Positions 14,799-22,353 of a stretch of 48,630 nucleotides of DNA are shown here, one piece after another. The notes beneath the pieces were generated by a model. The model worked only from the letters and a program-made list of their open reading frames with translations, was not told the origin of the DNA and did no database searches. The first letter of the stretch is position 1; each line of letters opens with the position of its first letter. Made by a program: the position numbers and the translations under genes. Source of the DNA: a virus; the IMG/VR virus record IMGVR_UViG_3300041411_000097, positions 1-48,630 of that record; one strand, given 5' to 3'.

Positions 14799-15145
14799 TT
14801 GTAATCCTTAGCAAATTCGCGTCGATCTTTCATGGATTGCAGTCGTGCGCAAGCCTCTTCATCTTGGTTTTTCGAGTCGTGGCACCAGTTGGCCAACTCG
14901 TCTTGAAGCTGAGTAAAGCATATTCCTTCATCTTGCAATATACCGAATGGCCCGTCTCGCAGTGATGCGTCAAGCCATGCGAATGTATTAGCGCAAGGAA
15001 TGCACATTTTGTAGGAACCGAAATCACCATCCCATACGCCAAAGTACCGCTTGTACTGACGGCCTTTCTCAATTACGCCTGAGCACTCGCAGCACTTATG
15101 CCGTTTCCTCGATAAAATAATCTCGTCACTCTGAAAATCACCCAT
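14795..15145 (-). CDS. Zinc-ribbon-like protein, 116 aa
   Basis: Start at 15145 by a GGAGGGG SD. KCCECSGVIEKGRQYKRY near 18-35 and MCIPC near 47-51 form two Cys pairs, a zinc-ribbon arrangement that usually binds nucleic acid. First gene of the unit started at about 15.2 kb. Confidence 0.68.
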   Translation of the reverse strand: MGDFQSDEIILSRKRHKCCECSGVIEKGRQYKRYFGVWDGDFGSYKMCIPCANTFAWLDASLRDGPFGILQDEGICFTQLQDELANWCHDSKNQDEEACARLQSMKDRREFAKDYK

Positions 15146-15173
15146 CACACCCCTCCAAACTCTCAATTTAACT

Positions 15174-15187
15174 GTTCTCTGGAAAAC
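15174..15187. promoter_or_regulatory. Degenerate palindromic operator-like site, copy 3
   Basis: GTTCTCTGGAAAAC differs from the consensus at two positions. It lies directly downstream of the -10 box of the 15.2-kb promoter, over the expected transcription start, the classical place for a repressor site. Confidence 0.6.
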
Positions 15188-15216
15188 AATTTACGGTGCT
15201 GCTGGGTTGGCGTCAA
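15188..15216 (-). promoter_or_regulatory. Promoter TTGACG-N17-TAAATT
   Basis: Minus-strand promoter 43 bases upstream of the ATG at 15145, with the degenerate operator just downstream of the -10. It would drive the 13.3-15.1 kb genes. Confidence 0.7.
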
Positions 15217-15222
15217 GCTATT

Positions 15223-15567
15223 TCAGAATAGAATATGCATGACTTTTACGTCTGACAGTTCGGCGATTCTGGTCATATCCCGCGTACCACTACCACCAGG
15301 AAACGCAATCACCCCATCAGGCTCTAGAGCGAGCATTGCCGCGTTTCGTTTCGGTCCTGCGCCATTTCCGTACAGCTTCCAGTTAGCAATCGCCGTAAAC
15401 ACCTGCACGCCTTTCTCTAGCGCCCATTCTCTAGCAAGTCGATCCGCCCCATTAGCGCCACCCTCGATAATCGCGTGGATGGTGCATTTCTTGTGTACGC
15501 CGTCAAGTACCTGATTCAGTCGGGCTCTGTCTGCGTAATCACGTCCGCCGCATACGATGAATTTCAT
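15223..15567 (-). CDS. SLOG-fold protein (YspA/DUF2493-like)
   Basis: A 114-residue protein. N-terminal KFIVCGGRDYADR, IIEGGANGADRLAREWA at 33-49 and the C-terminal VIAFPGGSGTRDMTRIA match the SLOG superfamily (YpsA-related), a Rossmann-like fold thought to bind nucleotide-derived ligands. Function in phages is unknown. A GAGGATG SD and ATGA overlap support the start. Confidence 0.82.
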   Translation of the reverse strand: MKFIVCGGRDYADRARLNQVLDGVHKKCTIHAIIEGGANGADRLAREWALEKGVQVFTAIANWKLYGNGAGPKRNAAMLALEPDGVIAFPGGSGTRDMTRIAELSDVKVMHILF

Positions 15568-15914
15568 TCGACATCCTCATAGATTTTCACCACGACCTTT
15601 CCGCCTGGTACTGGCTCGCGAACGCGAACCCTTAGCTGGAATCTCACATCGTCGATGCCCAATGCCTCTGCAATCCCATCTCTTTGCGATTTGCTCGCGC
15701 CAACCATATTATCGTCGTCACGTCGCCTCTTGTCAGGCGGGTAGAAGGTCATGTCGTACACCAGGTCACCCGATGGTACTGGCTCAGTGTTTTCGAGCGC
15801 TATATCGCGGCACAGGCCCCTATAGAGTTTTACCCATTTGGCCTTAGCTGCCCAGTGAGTCTTGGCGTTCGGGTTCAGTTCCTTTGGTGGGTAAGGCACG
15901 GTCAGTTCAATCAT
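15564..15914 (-). CDS. RusA-like Holliday junction resolvase
   Basis: A 116-residue protein, close to the usual RusA length of about 120. The acidic motif RRRDDDNM (63-70) followed by RDGIAEALGIDD (78-89) carries the expected metal-binding aspartates. RusA resolves branched DNA after recombination or before packaging. Start at 15914 by ATGA overlap. Confidence 0.86.
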   Translation of the reverse strand: MIELTVPYPPKELNPNAKTHWAAKAKWVKLYRGLCRDIALENTEPVPSGDLVYDMTFYPPDKRRRDDDNMVGASKSQRDGIAEALGIDDVRFQLRVRVREPVPGGKVVVKIYEDVE

Positions 15915-16294
15915 TCGGCTGAATCCATCTTGACCAGATAGTATTTGCACCAGAACACGTCTTGTCGTTCGCCTGCCTCATAGACGATGAATGGCGTCTG
16001 ACCTTCCTCTGGCAGAGTCAAGTCGCCGATAACTTCTGCAATCGCTTCCTCGATAAGCTCAAAGTCGCCAGACTCAAGGAACGAGTCGAACATATTGATG
16101 ATCGTTACGCCGTACTCGCCTTCCTCAATGTCGCAGCCGCATTCGGTTGTGATGAACACCTGAAAGACCTTCTTGTAGCCCGCGATGCCTGGCAGGGTTG
16201 CCCGATCAGGACAATCAGCGTTCTTTATGTCGAGGCACTGCTTTAGATATTCAATTTCTGCATTGGCATATTCAAGATCGTCTGCCATTTTCAT
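15911..16294 (-). CDS. Hypothetical acidic protein, 127 aa
   Basis: N-terminal helix (LEYANAEIEYLKQCLD), then beta-rich acidic sequence with CGCDIEEGEYG. AAGGTGAAG SD. Lies between the resolvase and helicase genes. No family recognised. Confidence 0.6.
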   Translation of the reverse strand: MKMADDLEYANAEIEYLKQCLDIKNADCPDRATLPGIAGYKKVFQVFITTECGCDIEEGEYGVTIINMFDSFLESGDFELIEEAIAEVIGDLTLPEEGQTPFIVYEAGERQDVFWCKYYLVKMDSAE

Positions 16295-16545
16295 TTCTTC
16301 ACCTTCAGCAATAAGTTCAGTTGGCGCCGGGTTTCGGCTTCGATCTCGGGCTTAGTCTTCAATTCGCGCTCAGCCCACAATCTACCGCGATTCGACTTCA
16401 ACCCCAAATAGATCGCGCTGGCATGGTCCCGAGCTAGCTTCCATCTCTGGAGACAGTCCGCTTTGTGGCTCTCTATGGCTTCGATCTCGGCAATTGACAG
16501 GATCGCCAAATTGTGTGACGAAGCAGGTTCCGCATATGAAGTCAT
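16291..16545 (-). CDS. Hypothetical protein, 84 aa
   Basis: Helical and basic, with RWKLARDHASAIYLGLKS and a C-terminus of KTKPEIEAETRRQLN. GGAGACC SD. Its place beside the helicase suggests a small DNA-metabolism accessory. Function unknown. Confidence 0.6.
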   Translation of the reverse strand: MTSYAEPASSHNLAILSIAEIEAIESHKADCLQRWKLARDHASAIYLGLKSNRGRLWAERELKTKPEIEAETRRQLNLLLKVKK

Positions 16546-16557
16546 CTTCGGTCTCCA

Positions 16558-17937
16558 TTAGAATTTCATGCCGCGAACTTTCTCTGTTTGCTTGGGAGTG
16601 TCCTTTTCTTCAGGAATATATGCGCCGGCCTCAAGTGGTGCAAAGCGCGCGTATCGCCCCTGGAACATCGCATAGAAAGTCTTTGCTTCACTCTCGCGGG
16701 AGATGGACAGGATGATCTCAGCAATGCCCTTGCGGTCGCTATTCTCGTTGTAAACTTCGTCACGGTAAACGAAGATAACCATGTCTGCGTCCTGCTCAAT
16801 CGAACCAGAATCTCGCAAGTCAGATGGAACGGGGCGCTTGTTTGGCCTTTGTTCAAGAGAGCGGTTCAACTGAGATAGAAGAATTACAGGGATTTTCATC
16901 TCTTTTGCAAGAAGTTTTGCTTGTCGTGAAATCTCAGTGACCTTGGCCACCTGATTCATTTTAGGATCATCAGCATCAAGCAAACCTAAGTGGTCGATCA
17001 TTACCAAGTCGAGCCCATGTTTGCGCTTGTGCCGGCGACACATTGAGCGAATCCGACGCATGGTTAGCCCAGGCCTGTCAGACAGCGTCATCCTAGATTT
17101 TTGCACGCGGTGTGCTGTTGCTGTAAGCGCAGAGCCGTGCTCAGTTAATGCAGAACCGTCTTTCATTGAGTCAAGAGGAATTGACGACTCAGCGGCAAGC
17201 AGCCGATCCATAAGCTGTCGATTGCTCATCTCAAGGCTAATCACCAGCACCTCTTTACCTTGACGTATAGCGGCATTTCGGACGATATCCATAGCTAGAG
17301 TCGTCTTGCCCATCTTAGGACGGCCAGCGATGATCACGAGCTGTTCTGGCTGCAATCCGCCAGTGTGTTCGTCGAACTCTTGCATTCCGGTGCGAATTCC
17401 AGAGATTGAATTCCCTTGATTCATTCGCTTCTCAAGCAAATCCATGTGCTCTACCAGAACATCAAATGCATCAACCGTTTCGGCAGTAGCTGATTCCCCG
17501 TCGATAGACAGAATCTCAGACTGCGCGGCGGCAATCTTGTCTGGAGTGTCCATCGTGCTGTGAGCTATCTGGTGGATCTCTTGAGCAGCCGCAATCAAGC
17601 AACGATCAAGCGAGCGCTCACGAACAATTCGTGCGTATTGCTCAGAGTTAGAAACGCTCGGTGTTCCGTTCTGGATCTCTGCCGTGTAGGCAAACGCCGG
17701 GCTGCCACTATCAAGCGTGCCTATGTGCTCGCCAACAGTCAGAAAGTCAATCTTTCGGTTAAGCGAGTTGAGCTCAATTATTGCCGTGAACACGTCGGCG
17801 TTATCTTGCCAGTAGAAGTCCTTAGCCTCAAGGTCGGCTGCCAGCAGGTCAATCAGTGCCGGGTCAATCATCATTGCGCCAAGGACGCTTTGTTCCGCTT
17901 CTAGGCTGAATGGGTCACGCATTGTATTTTCCCTCAT
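16558..17937 (-). CDS. dnaB: Replicative DNA helicase, DnaB-like
   Basis: A 459-residue hexameric helicase. The N-terminal domain begins RDPFSLEAEQSVLGAMM; Walker A GRPKMGKT lies at 205-212; LDLVMIDHLGLLD is Walker B; QLNRSLEQRPNKRP and DLRDSGSIEQDADMV complete the RecA-fold core. It unwinds the fork, and since no phage polymerase was seen it must work with the host replisome. Two starts fit (17937 with AAGGA, 17922 with GAGGG). Upstream is the initiator gene. Confidence 0.93.
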   Translation of the reverse strand: MRENTMRDPFSLEAEQSVLGAMMIDPALIDLLAADLEAKDFYWQDNADVFTAIIELNSLNRKIDFLTVGEHIGTLDSGSPAFAYTAEIQNGTPSVSNSEQYARIVRERSLDRCLIAAAQEIHQIAHSTMDTPDKIAAAQSEILSIDGESATAETVDAFDVLVEHMDLLEKRMNQGNSISGIRTGMQEFDEHTGGLQPEQLVIIAGRPKMGKTTLAMDIVRNAAIRQGKEVLVISLEMSNRQLMDRLLAAESSIPLDSMKDGSALTEHGSALTATAHRVQKSRMTLSDRPGLTMRRIRSMCRRHKRKHGLDLVMIDHLGLLDADDPKMNQVAKVTEISRQAKLLAKEMKIPVILLSQLNRSLEQRPNKRPVPSDLRDSGSIEQDADMVIFVYRDEVYNENSDRKGIAEIILSISRESEAKTFYAMFQGRYARFAPLEAGAYIPEEKDTPKQTEKVRGMKF

Positions 17938-18760
17938 CGTAATTTCCTTCAATGATTTTTCTGAAGTTCTTTGGCGCCATGATCCAGTCAAAGCAGCATG
18001 CCTTCCATCCGGTCTCACCTAAAAGGAAAGGCGATTTTGAGATGTGCTGGAAGTAGTTATCAAAGAACTCAATAGAACCGTACTCAGGCTCCCTAGTCCA
18101 TATCAATCTGACCGCCTTTTGTCTATCAGGGTCGAGCTTCCTTGGCTGCGGAAATGATGGGAGCCTTTGCCGAAATGAAGCTAGGATCTTGTCATACGGA
18201 ATCCTTAATGTCGACGTTTTTTCCTCTGATCCATCACCGAGCAAGTCTCGTGACTCAGCTTGCTGATCACAAGGCTTTTGATCTCTTCTCTTCTCTTCTC
18301 CTTCTAATCCTAATACTACTTCTATATGACATTTGCTTGCATTTGGTAAGCAAGTGCTTGCATTTGCTTGGCTTGTGCTTTCTTGAGCCTCTGATTCCGT
18401 GGTTTTAGTCTTTGCTATGCCGCCCTTTCTTCCTGCCTCTGATCGTTTGACGCGCTCAGAATCCTTTTCTGTACGCTCAATATTTAGGCGGGTGTTTACC
18501 ATTTTCCCGTCAGAATCCATGTCAAAGCACTTTTCAAGGCGCGGCCAGGCATCCTCCATCACATCAATAGGGCAATCACAGATATCTGCCAAGACCTGCA
18601 AATCTGTCGGAATAAATCCTTCTGCCCAGCATTCATCAAGAAGCTCCCTGTAAAGCCCGCGCTCAACGTAGGTCATGCGCTGTACATTCCTATTGGCTCT
18701 CCAGTCCTGCCAGAACCATCTGTAATACGGAAGAGGCCTATATGGTGCAGTTCGGATCAT
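17915..18760 (-). CDS. Replication initiator/helicase loader, DUF1376 family
   Basis: A 281-residue protein. The N-terminus (YYRWFWQDWRANRNVQRMT ... YRELLDECWAEGFIP) is a DUF1376-type domain. A low-complexity Ser/Thr/Gln linker spans about 110-180, and the C-terminal part (residues about 195-275) resembles phage replisome organisers. The linker-coding DNA contains iteron-like repeats, as in lambda O, where the initiator gene holds its own origin. It overlaps the helicase gene it would serve. Confidence 0.82.
   Translation of the reverse strand: MIRTAPYRPLPYYRWFWQDWRANRNVQRMTYVERGLYRELLDECWAEGFIPTDLQVLADICDCPIDVMEDAWPRLEKCFDMDSDGKMVNTRLNIERTEKDSERVKRSEAGRKGGIAKTKTTESEAQESTSQANASTCLPNASKCHIEVVLGLEGEEKRRDQKPCDQQAESRDLLGDGSEEKTSTLRIPYDKILASFRQRLPSFPQPRKLDPDRQKAVRLIWTREPEYGSIEFFDNYFQHISKSPFLLGETGWKACCFDWIMAPKNFRKIIEGNYDEGKYNA
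18270..18380. other. Candidate replication origin inside the initiator gene
   Basis: TGCTTGCATTTG occurs at 18334-18345 and 18355-18366, exactly 21 bases apart (two helical turns). The imperfect palindrome AAGCA-AG-TGCTT lies between, and further TGCTTG/GCTTG copies follow to about 18380. A pyrimidine tract (18282-18310) and A/T-rich sequence flank it. The design matches lambda-type origins. Inference only. Confidence 0.55.
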
Positions 18761-19131
18761 TGCGCGAGCCTCGCTTTGTAATTTTCGAAATCTATGTCAA
18801 CGCGAGACCAAAGGTAATACTGAGACTCTGCAAATGCGCTGCTCTCGATTTGCGCAATGTCATAAATCCAATGATGGATCTCCTTCACATAAACCTTGAA
18901 GAATTCACGGTTTCCGGAAACGCGCTTATCTGCCATGGCATCATGAATCATTAGCTCGTAATGCGCAGGGTTTGGCACGTCGGCATAAAAAAGCACAATG
19001 TACGGAGACGGCACGCCAGTTCCTTTGGATAGCTGGATGGCGCGCTCATAAGGAGATGCGCGAGTAAACCCGATCTTGTACATCCCAGGCATTGACTCGT
19101 TAGCCATGCAGTAAACGAAACCCCAGCTCAT
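18757..19131 (-). CDS. T5orf172/GIY-YIG-like protein
   Basis: A 124-residue protein. GFVYCMANESMPGMYKIGFT, PYERAIQLSKGTGVP and the later HYELMIHDAMADKRV ... GNREFF match the T5orf172 (MUG113-like) branch of the GIY-YIG superfamily. Members are often predicted nucleases, with little biochemistry. It lies between the regulator and initiator genes with overlapping junctions. Confidence 0.78.
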   Translation of the reverse strand: MSWGFVYCMANESMPGMYKIGFTRASPYERAIQLSKGTGVPSPYIVLFYADVPNPAHYELMIHDAMADKRVSGNREFFKVYVKEIHHWIYDIAQIESSAFAESQYYLWSRVDIDFENYKARLAQ

Positions 19132-19301
19132 AGCTTGCCCTCAAGGTAATCGGAAAGCTTCTTGATCGTTTTGTACTGCGGGTTCTGCTCCGGCTCATTT
19201 GCGATGCGCCACATCATAGAGGGGTGAATCCCCGTCTCCCTGGCTGCTTCAGACAGGTTCGTTCCCTTCAGTTTCTCTTGGATCTCTGGAAGCGTTAGCA
19301 T
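19128..19301 (-). CDS. Small HTH regulator, Cro-like, 57 aa
   Basis: Start at 19301 by an AAAGG SD. The segment LSEAARETGIHPSMMWRIANE (about 16-36) is a Cro/CI-type helix-turn-helix. The C-terminal helix may dimerise. It has a TATGAT -10 and an operator-like palindrome where the -35 should be. It is the best candidate for the protein that recognises the dispersed palindromes and would control its own operon. That pairing is inference. Confidence 0.75.
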   Translation of the reverse strand: MLTLPEIQEKLKGTNLSEAARETGIHPSMMWRIANEPEQNPQYKTIKKLSDYLEGKL

Positions 19302-19334
19302 TCGACACCTTTGCGTTATGACTTGAGAGTGAAG

Positions 19335-19370
19335 ATCATACCACAAACTAAAAACGATTCTCCGGAGAAC
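19335..19370 (-). promoter_or_regulatory. Promoter (TATGAT) and operator-like site, copy 4
   Basis: A TATGAT -10 box (19335-19340) is preceded at the -35 position by the palindrome ATTCTCCGGAGAAC (19357-19370). No TTGACA-like -35 is visible, so a protein bound at the palindrome might activate here or block weak transcription. It feeds the HTH gene and the replication operon. Confidence 0.65.
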
Positions 19371-19421
19371 ACTTAGATTTTGATAGCTATAAAACGTAGC
19401 CCGCTTATTCCTAATTCGTCT

Positions 19422-19449
19422 TTGACGCCGGCCATGGGTCAGCTAGCCT
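19422..19449 (+). promoter_or_regulatory. Promoter TTGACG-N16-TAGCCT for the recombination operon
   Basis: Plus-strand promoter about 90 bases upstream of the ATG at 19541. The leader then contains a G/C hairpin (CAGGGG / CCCCTG, about 19462-19492) without a U tract. Confidence 0.6.
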
Positions 19450-19540
19450 TACAAACAGGCAGGGGCAAACGCCACTAGCGGCGCCCCCTGTCCTGAGGAT
19501 TACAGCATAGGAAGCTTTTGACTATTACGAGGCAACGATC

Positions 19541-20104
19541 ATGACTACTACTACCACCCCAAGCAAGCAAGGCATCGAACTGAAGAAAATTGCCGATCAG
19601 GCAAATAAGCTGGACGATGTGGCAGGCGGGTTTTTGCAGTTAGTCAAGGACGAGAACATAGACAGCCTGGAGAAGTTTGATCCATGGCTGGCACAGGGCT
19701 ACGAGGACAACGGCTGGAATAGCGTTCAAGGTAGGCCGGCAGTCGGCATCAATGTGACGCCAGCCCCTAGAGCTATCAAGCAGTACGCATCTGCATTCAG
19801 AGCAGCGTTCGGCTACAAGATGGATATCAAGGAATTCAAAAGCGTTCGCCAGATTGTTGACGCGGTAGCTGAAAAGCGTAAGGCGCTGACCAAGCCTACT
19901 GAGGTTATTAAAGACCCAGAGCTTAAAGGCGTCCTAGTCAAAGCCGGAAACCACATGAACGGCGCCCTATGGCATGACGCGATTGTGGTCATCGAACACC
20001 TGAACGACGACGACCGCGACGAGTTTGAGCAGCGCCTACGTAAGCTCGTAATGCGTTTCCAGTCCAAGGTTCCGAAAGAGATCCGGAAGCCGAAAGCCGC
20101 TTAA
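19541..20104 (+). CDS. Hypothetical early protein, 187 aa
   Basis: First gene of the rightward early region with a GAGG SD. A Thr-rich start is followed by a soluble alpha/beta protein with GWNSVQGRPAVGINVTPAPRA near 58-78 and a basic C-terminus. It has its own promoter and terminator, so it is expressed as a single gene. The setting suggests DNA recombination or host takeover, but I recognise no domain. Confidence 0.75.
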   Translation: MTTTTTPSKQGIELKKIADQANKLDDVAGGFLQLVKDENIDSLEKFDPWLAQGYEDNGWNSVQGRPAVGINVTPAPRAIKQYASAFRAAFGYKMDIKEFKSVRQIVDAVAEKRKALTKPTEVIKDPELKGVLVKAGNHMNGALWHDAIVVIEHLNDDDRDEFEQRLRKLVMRFQSKVPKEIRKPKAA

Positions 20105-20106
20105 TC

Positions 20107-20120
20107 GTTCTTCGGAAAAC
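20107..20120. promoter_or_regulatory. Degenerate palindromic operator-like site, copy 5
   Basis: GTTCTTCGGAAAAC starts three bases after the preceding stop codon. It differs from the consensus by symmetric C-to-T and G-to-A changes, so the dyad is kept. Confidence 0.55.
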
Positions 20121-20122
20121 AG

Positions 20123-20153
20123 AAAGGCCAGCTAGAAATAGTTGGCCTTTTTT
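20123..20153 (+). terminator. Intrinsic terminator with GAAA tetraloop
   Basis: An 11-bp stem (AAGGCCAGCTA / TAGTTGGCCTT, one G-T pair) closed by a GAAA tetraloop and followed by TTTTTT. The next promoter begins immediately after it. Confidence 0.92.
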
Positions 20154-20154
20154 G

Positions 20155-20183
20155 TTGACGCAAGGAAAGTGGCGGGCTAATCT
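20155..20183 (+). promoter_or_regulatory. Promoter TTGACG-N17-TAATCT
   Basis: Its -35 starts two bases after the terminator T tract, a terminator-promoter arrangement like the one at 13.2 kb. It would drive the exonuclease-SSB operon. Confidence 0.68.
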
Positions 20184-20211
20184 CTGGCTTACAAATAAAG
20201 CGGAGGTGGTT

Positions 20212-20370
20212 ATGAGTAGAAATGAGCAGGCAATAAGGCTTTCAAAGATGTGCGAAGACGCTTATGATGCGGCCTCTTATCTTGATTACCTGATCAATGA
20301 CTTGCACTTCGAAAAAAGCGTAATGCTTTGGTGTGGCGCCGGGAGGGGTTATGCAGTTTTCGCATGCTAA
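20212..20370 (+). CDS. Small hypothetical protein, 52 aa
   Basis: Start at 20212 chosen by a GGAGGTGG SD. Helical N-terminus (QAIRLSKMCEDAYDAASYLDY) and a short C-terminal GAGRGYAVF. It overlaps the next gene by 20 bases. Function unknown. Confidence 0.6.
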   Translation: MSRNEQAIRLSKMCEDAYDAASYLDYLINDLHFEKSVMLWCGAGRGYAVFAC

Positions 20371-20497
20371 AACGACCTACCGCGACGCACTCTGGACAGC
20401 AATAATCGGCGAGGCTGATAAGTTTGGGCATCGCATAACGAAGGCTAAGCGGGATCGGTATATGAAATTGACACGGTATTGGGAGAAAGCACAGTGA
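20351..20497 (+). CDS. Small basic protein, 48 aa
   Basis: GGGAGGGG SD. Lysine/arginine-rich (HRITKAKRDRYMKLTRYWEK). Its stop overlaps the GTG start of the exonuclease gene. Possibly a recombination accessory. Function unknown. Confidence 0.65.
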   Translation: MQFSHAKTTYRDALWTAIIGEADKFGHRITKAKRDRYMKLTRYWEKAQ

Positions 20498-21357
20498 CAG
20501 CAATCGCACAATGGACAATGAAACCAGGCATCTACACAGCAGAGCAGCTTTCAAACGCTGCTTACCACTCAGGACTAGGCATTAGCTGCACAGGCCTAAA
20601 GAAGATCGCGGTAAGTCCTGCGCACTTCAAGTACGGTGAATTCAAGCAGACCGCCGCAATGGCTATGGGTAGCGCGACACACTCAGCGATCCTTGAGCCT
20701 GAGTCGTTCGCCAAGCAGTACGTCAAGTTGCCGGCTGGTAAAGATCGGCGCTCAGCAGAGTACAAGGTTCTCTGTGCGACTCACGGCACTGATAACGTGC
20801 TTGTGTCTGCCGATGCTAGCCAGATCAACGCCATGCAGTCAGCAGTGCGAGCCAACCCAGTCGCGAACAAGTGGCTATATCAGGAGCAAGGCCGCAACGA
20901 GCTGTCGGTATACGCTAAAGATCCAGAGACAGGCATTCTCGTTAGATGCCGATTCGACCGCCTGCTTGATCGTGGGTTCTCGCCGGACCTGAAGACGACG
21001 ACTGATGCCAGTCCGCGTGGATTTAGTAATGCTATTGCTAAATACGGGTATGCATTCCAGGCTGCGTTCTACATGGATGTGTACTACTGGGCTACAGGCC
21101 AGCGCCTTGAAGGCTTTGGATTTATTGCATGCGAGAGCAAGGCCCCGCACAACGTCATGTGCTATCGGTTGGATGATGAGTCGATTGATATTGGTCGTGG
21201 CCAGTATCGGGCTGCGCTAAATACCTATGCGAATTGTCTTGAAACAGGCGTGTACGAAGGGTACGATGGCGCCTCAGAAGAACAGGTGATCGGGCTTCCT
21301 CACTGGATGCTTGATCAGCAAGATGAAGTCGACTTAAGCGATCTGGAGGAGATGTAA
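20494..21357 (+). CDS. PD-(D/E)XK exonuclease, DUF3799/RecE-like
   Basis: A 287-residue protein starting at a GTG coupled to the previous stop, with a GGGAG SD. YHSGLGISCTGLKKIAVSP near the N-terminus, the RCRFDRLL strand and PDLKTTTDAS (catalytic D-x-K), then the helix GYAFQAAFYMDVY, are characteristic of DUF3799-type nucleases. Such enzymes resect double-stranded ends to leave single strands for annealing. An SSB follows two genes later. Confidence 0.86.
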   Translation: MTAIAQWTMKPGIYTAEQLSNAAYHSGLGISCTGLKKIAVSPAHFKYGEFKQTAAMAMGSATHSAILEPESFAKQYVKLPAGKDRRSAEYKVLCATHGTDNVLVSADASQINAMQSAVRANPVANKWLYQEQGRNELSVYAKDPETGILVRCRFDRLLDRGFSPDLKTTTDASPRGFSNAIAKYGYAFQAAFYMDVYYWATGQRLEGFGFIACESKAPHNVMCYRLDDESIDIGRGQYRAALNTYANCLETGVYEGYDGASEEQVIGLPHWMLDQQDEVDLSDLEEM

Positions 21358-21936
21358 ATGGAAGAGATGAATATTCGTGAGTTTGTCAAGATCAAAAGTG
21401 ACAGGCTAAATTTCGAGGACTTTATAATGGGTTCTCAGGATTTCACGATTGCCAAGCTAGGCCGTAAGGTTGATCAAGGCAACGTGCGACTGCTAATGAT
21501 CTTTGAAGGTCGCGAGGCTACTCCTTACTGGGTTCCGAAAGGCATGGTCAAGTGCCTGTCAAATCCGGAAGGCTGGGGCGAGTCGGAATTCTCGGAATGG
21601 ATCGGTCGCAAGGTTCGCTTGTTTGGCGAGCCGACGGTTGTGTACGCAGGCAAGGAGTTGGGAGGGATCAGAATCAGCCACATCAGCCATATTCCGGCAC
21701 CGTACTCAACCAAGATCACTGAGCGTCGTGGTGTTCGGATTGACTACCTGATTTCTCCGCTGGAAGAGGTTATGTATCCTGTCGAGCGCTTCAATACCAA
21801 CCTTCCAGCCTGGCACGCAGCAATTCTCAAAGGCCCAACAACAGCCGAACAAATCATTGCAAAAGTTCAGCAGTCTGGTAAATTGACGCCTGAGCAAATC
21901 TCGAAAATCAAAACTCCACAAGAGGCGGCACAATGA
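21358..21936 (+). CDS. Hypothetical recombination-operon protein, 192 aa
   Basis: GGAGGAG SD. Sits between exonuclease and SSB, the usual place of a single-strand annealing protein, but shows no recognised RecT, Erf, Redbeta or Rad52 signature. The middle contains GRKVRLFGEPTVVYAGKELG and IRISHISHIPAP, a beta-rich OB-like pattern; the C-terminal 40 residues are a helical tail. A new or highly diverged DNA-pairing protein is possible. Confidence 0.75.
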   Translation: MEEMNIREFVKIKSDRLNFEDFIMGSQDFTIAKLGRKVDQGNVRLLMIFEGREATPYWVPKGMVKCLSNPEGWGESEFSEWIGRKVRLFGEPTVVYAGKELGGIRISHISHIPAPYSTKITERRGVRIDYLISPLEEVMYPVERFNTNLPAWHAAILKGPTTAEQIIAKVQQSGKLTPEQISKIKTPQEAAQ

Positions 21937-22352
21937 ACCTGCTATGCATGACGGGCAATATCGGCGGTGATGTAAAGGTAAACAACGTAGGCGGCACTGC
22001 TGTTGCGAATTTTAGTGTCGCAATGACCGCAGGCTTTGGAGACAAAAAGACCACTATTTGGCTACAAGCTAGCCTTTGGGGCAAGCAAGCAGAATCGAAG
22101 CTGGTCGACTACCTAGTAAAAGGTCAGCAGGTAGCGTTGAGCGGCGAGTTCTCTATGCGCGAGTACGAGGGCAAGCAGTACCCGCAATTACGGATCTCCA
22201 CTATCGATCTGGTTGGTGGCAAGAAAGACGGTGATGCGCCACAGCAACAACAGTCGCGTCCAGCGCCACAGCAAAGCCAGCAAGCCGCGCCACCAGACAG
22301 CTTCGAGGATTCTATACCTTTTGCCCCAGCTCACTACCTGACGGGAGCTTGA
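21933..22352 (+). CDS. ssb: Single-stranded DNA-binding protein
   Basis: A 139-residue protein with an OB fold at about 1-100 (LCMTGNIGGDVKVNN, FSVAMTAGFGDKKTTIWLQASLWGK, LVKGQQVALSGEFSMREYEGKQYPQLRI). A Gln/Pro-rich linker precedes EDSIPF. In cellular SSBs the acidic DDIPF tip is terminal and docks partner proteins; here nine residues follow it. Overlaps the preceding stop by four bases. Confidence 0.92.
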   Translation: MNLLCMTGNIGGDVKVNNVGGTAVANFSVAMTAGFGDKKTTIWLQASLWGKQAESKLVDYLVKGQQVALSGEFSMREYEGKQYPQLRISTIDLVGGKKDGDAPQQQQSRPAPQQSQQAAPPDSFEDSIPFAPAHYLTGA

Positions 22353-22353
22353 T

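Noticed and set aside
18909-18920. Palindrome GTTTCCGGAAAC resembling the operator
   Set aside because: It lacks the TCTCC/GGAGA spacing and is fully within the GIY-YIG-like coding sequence; probably chance.
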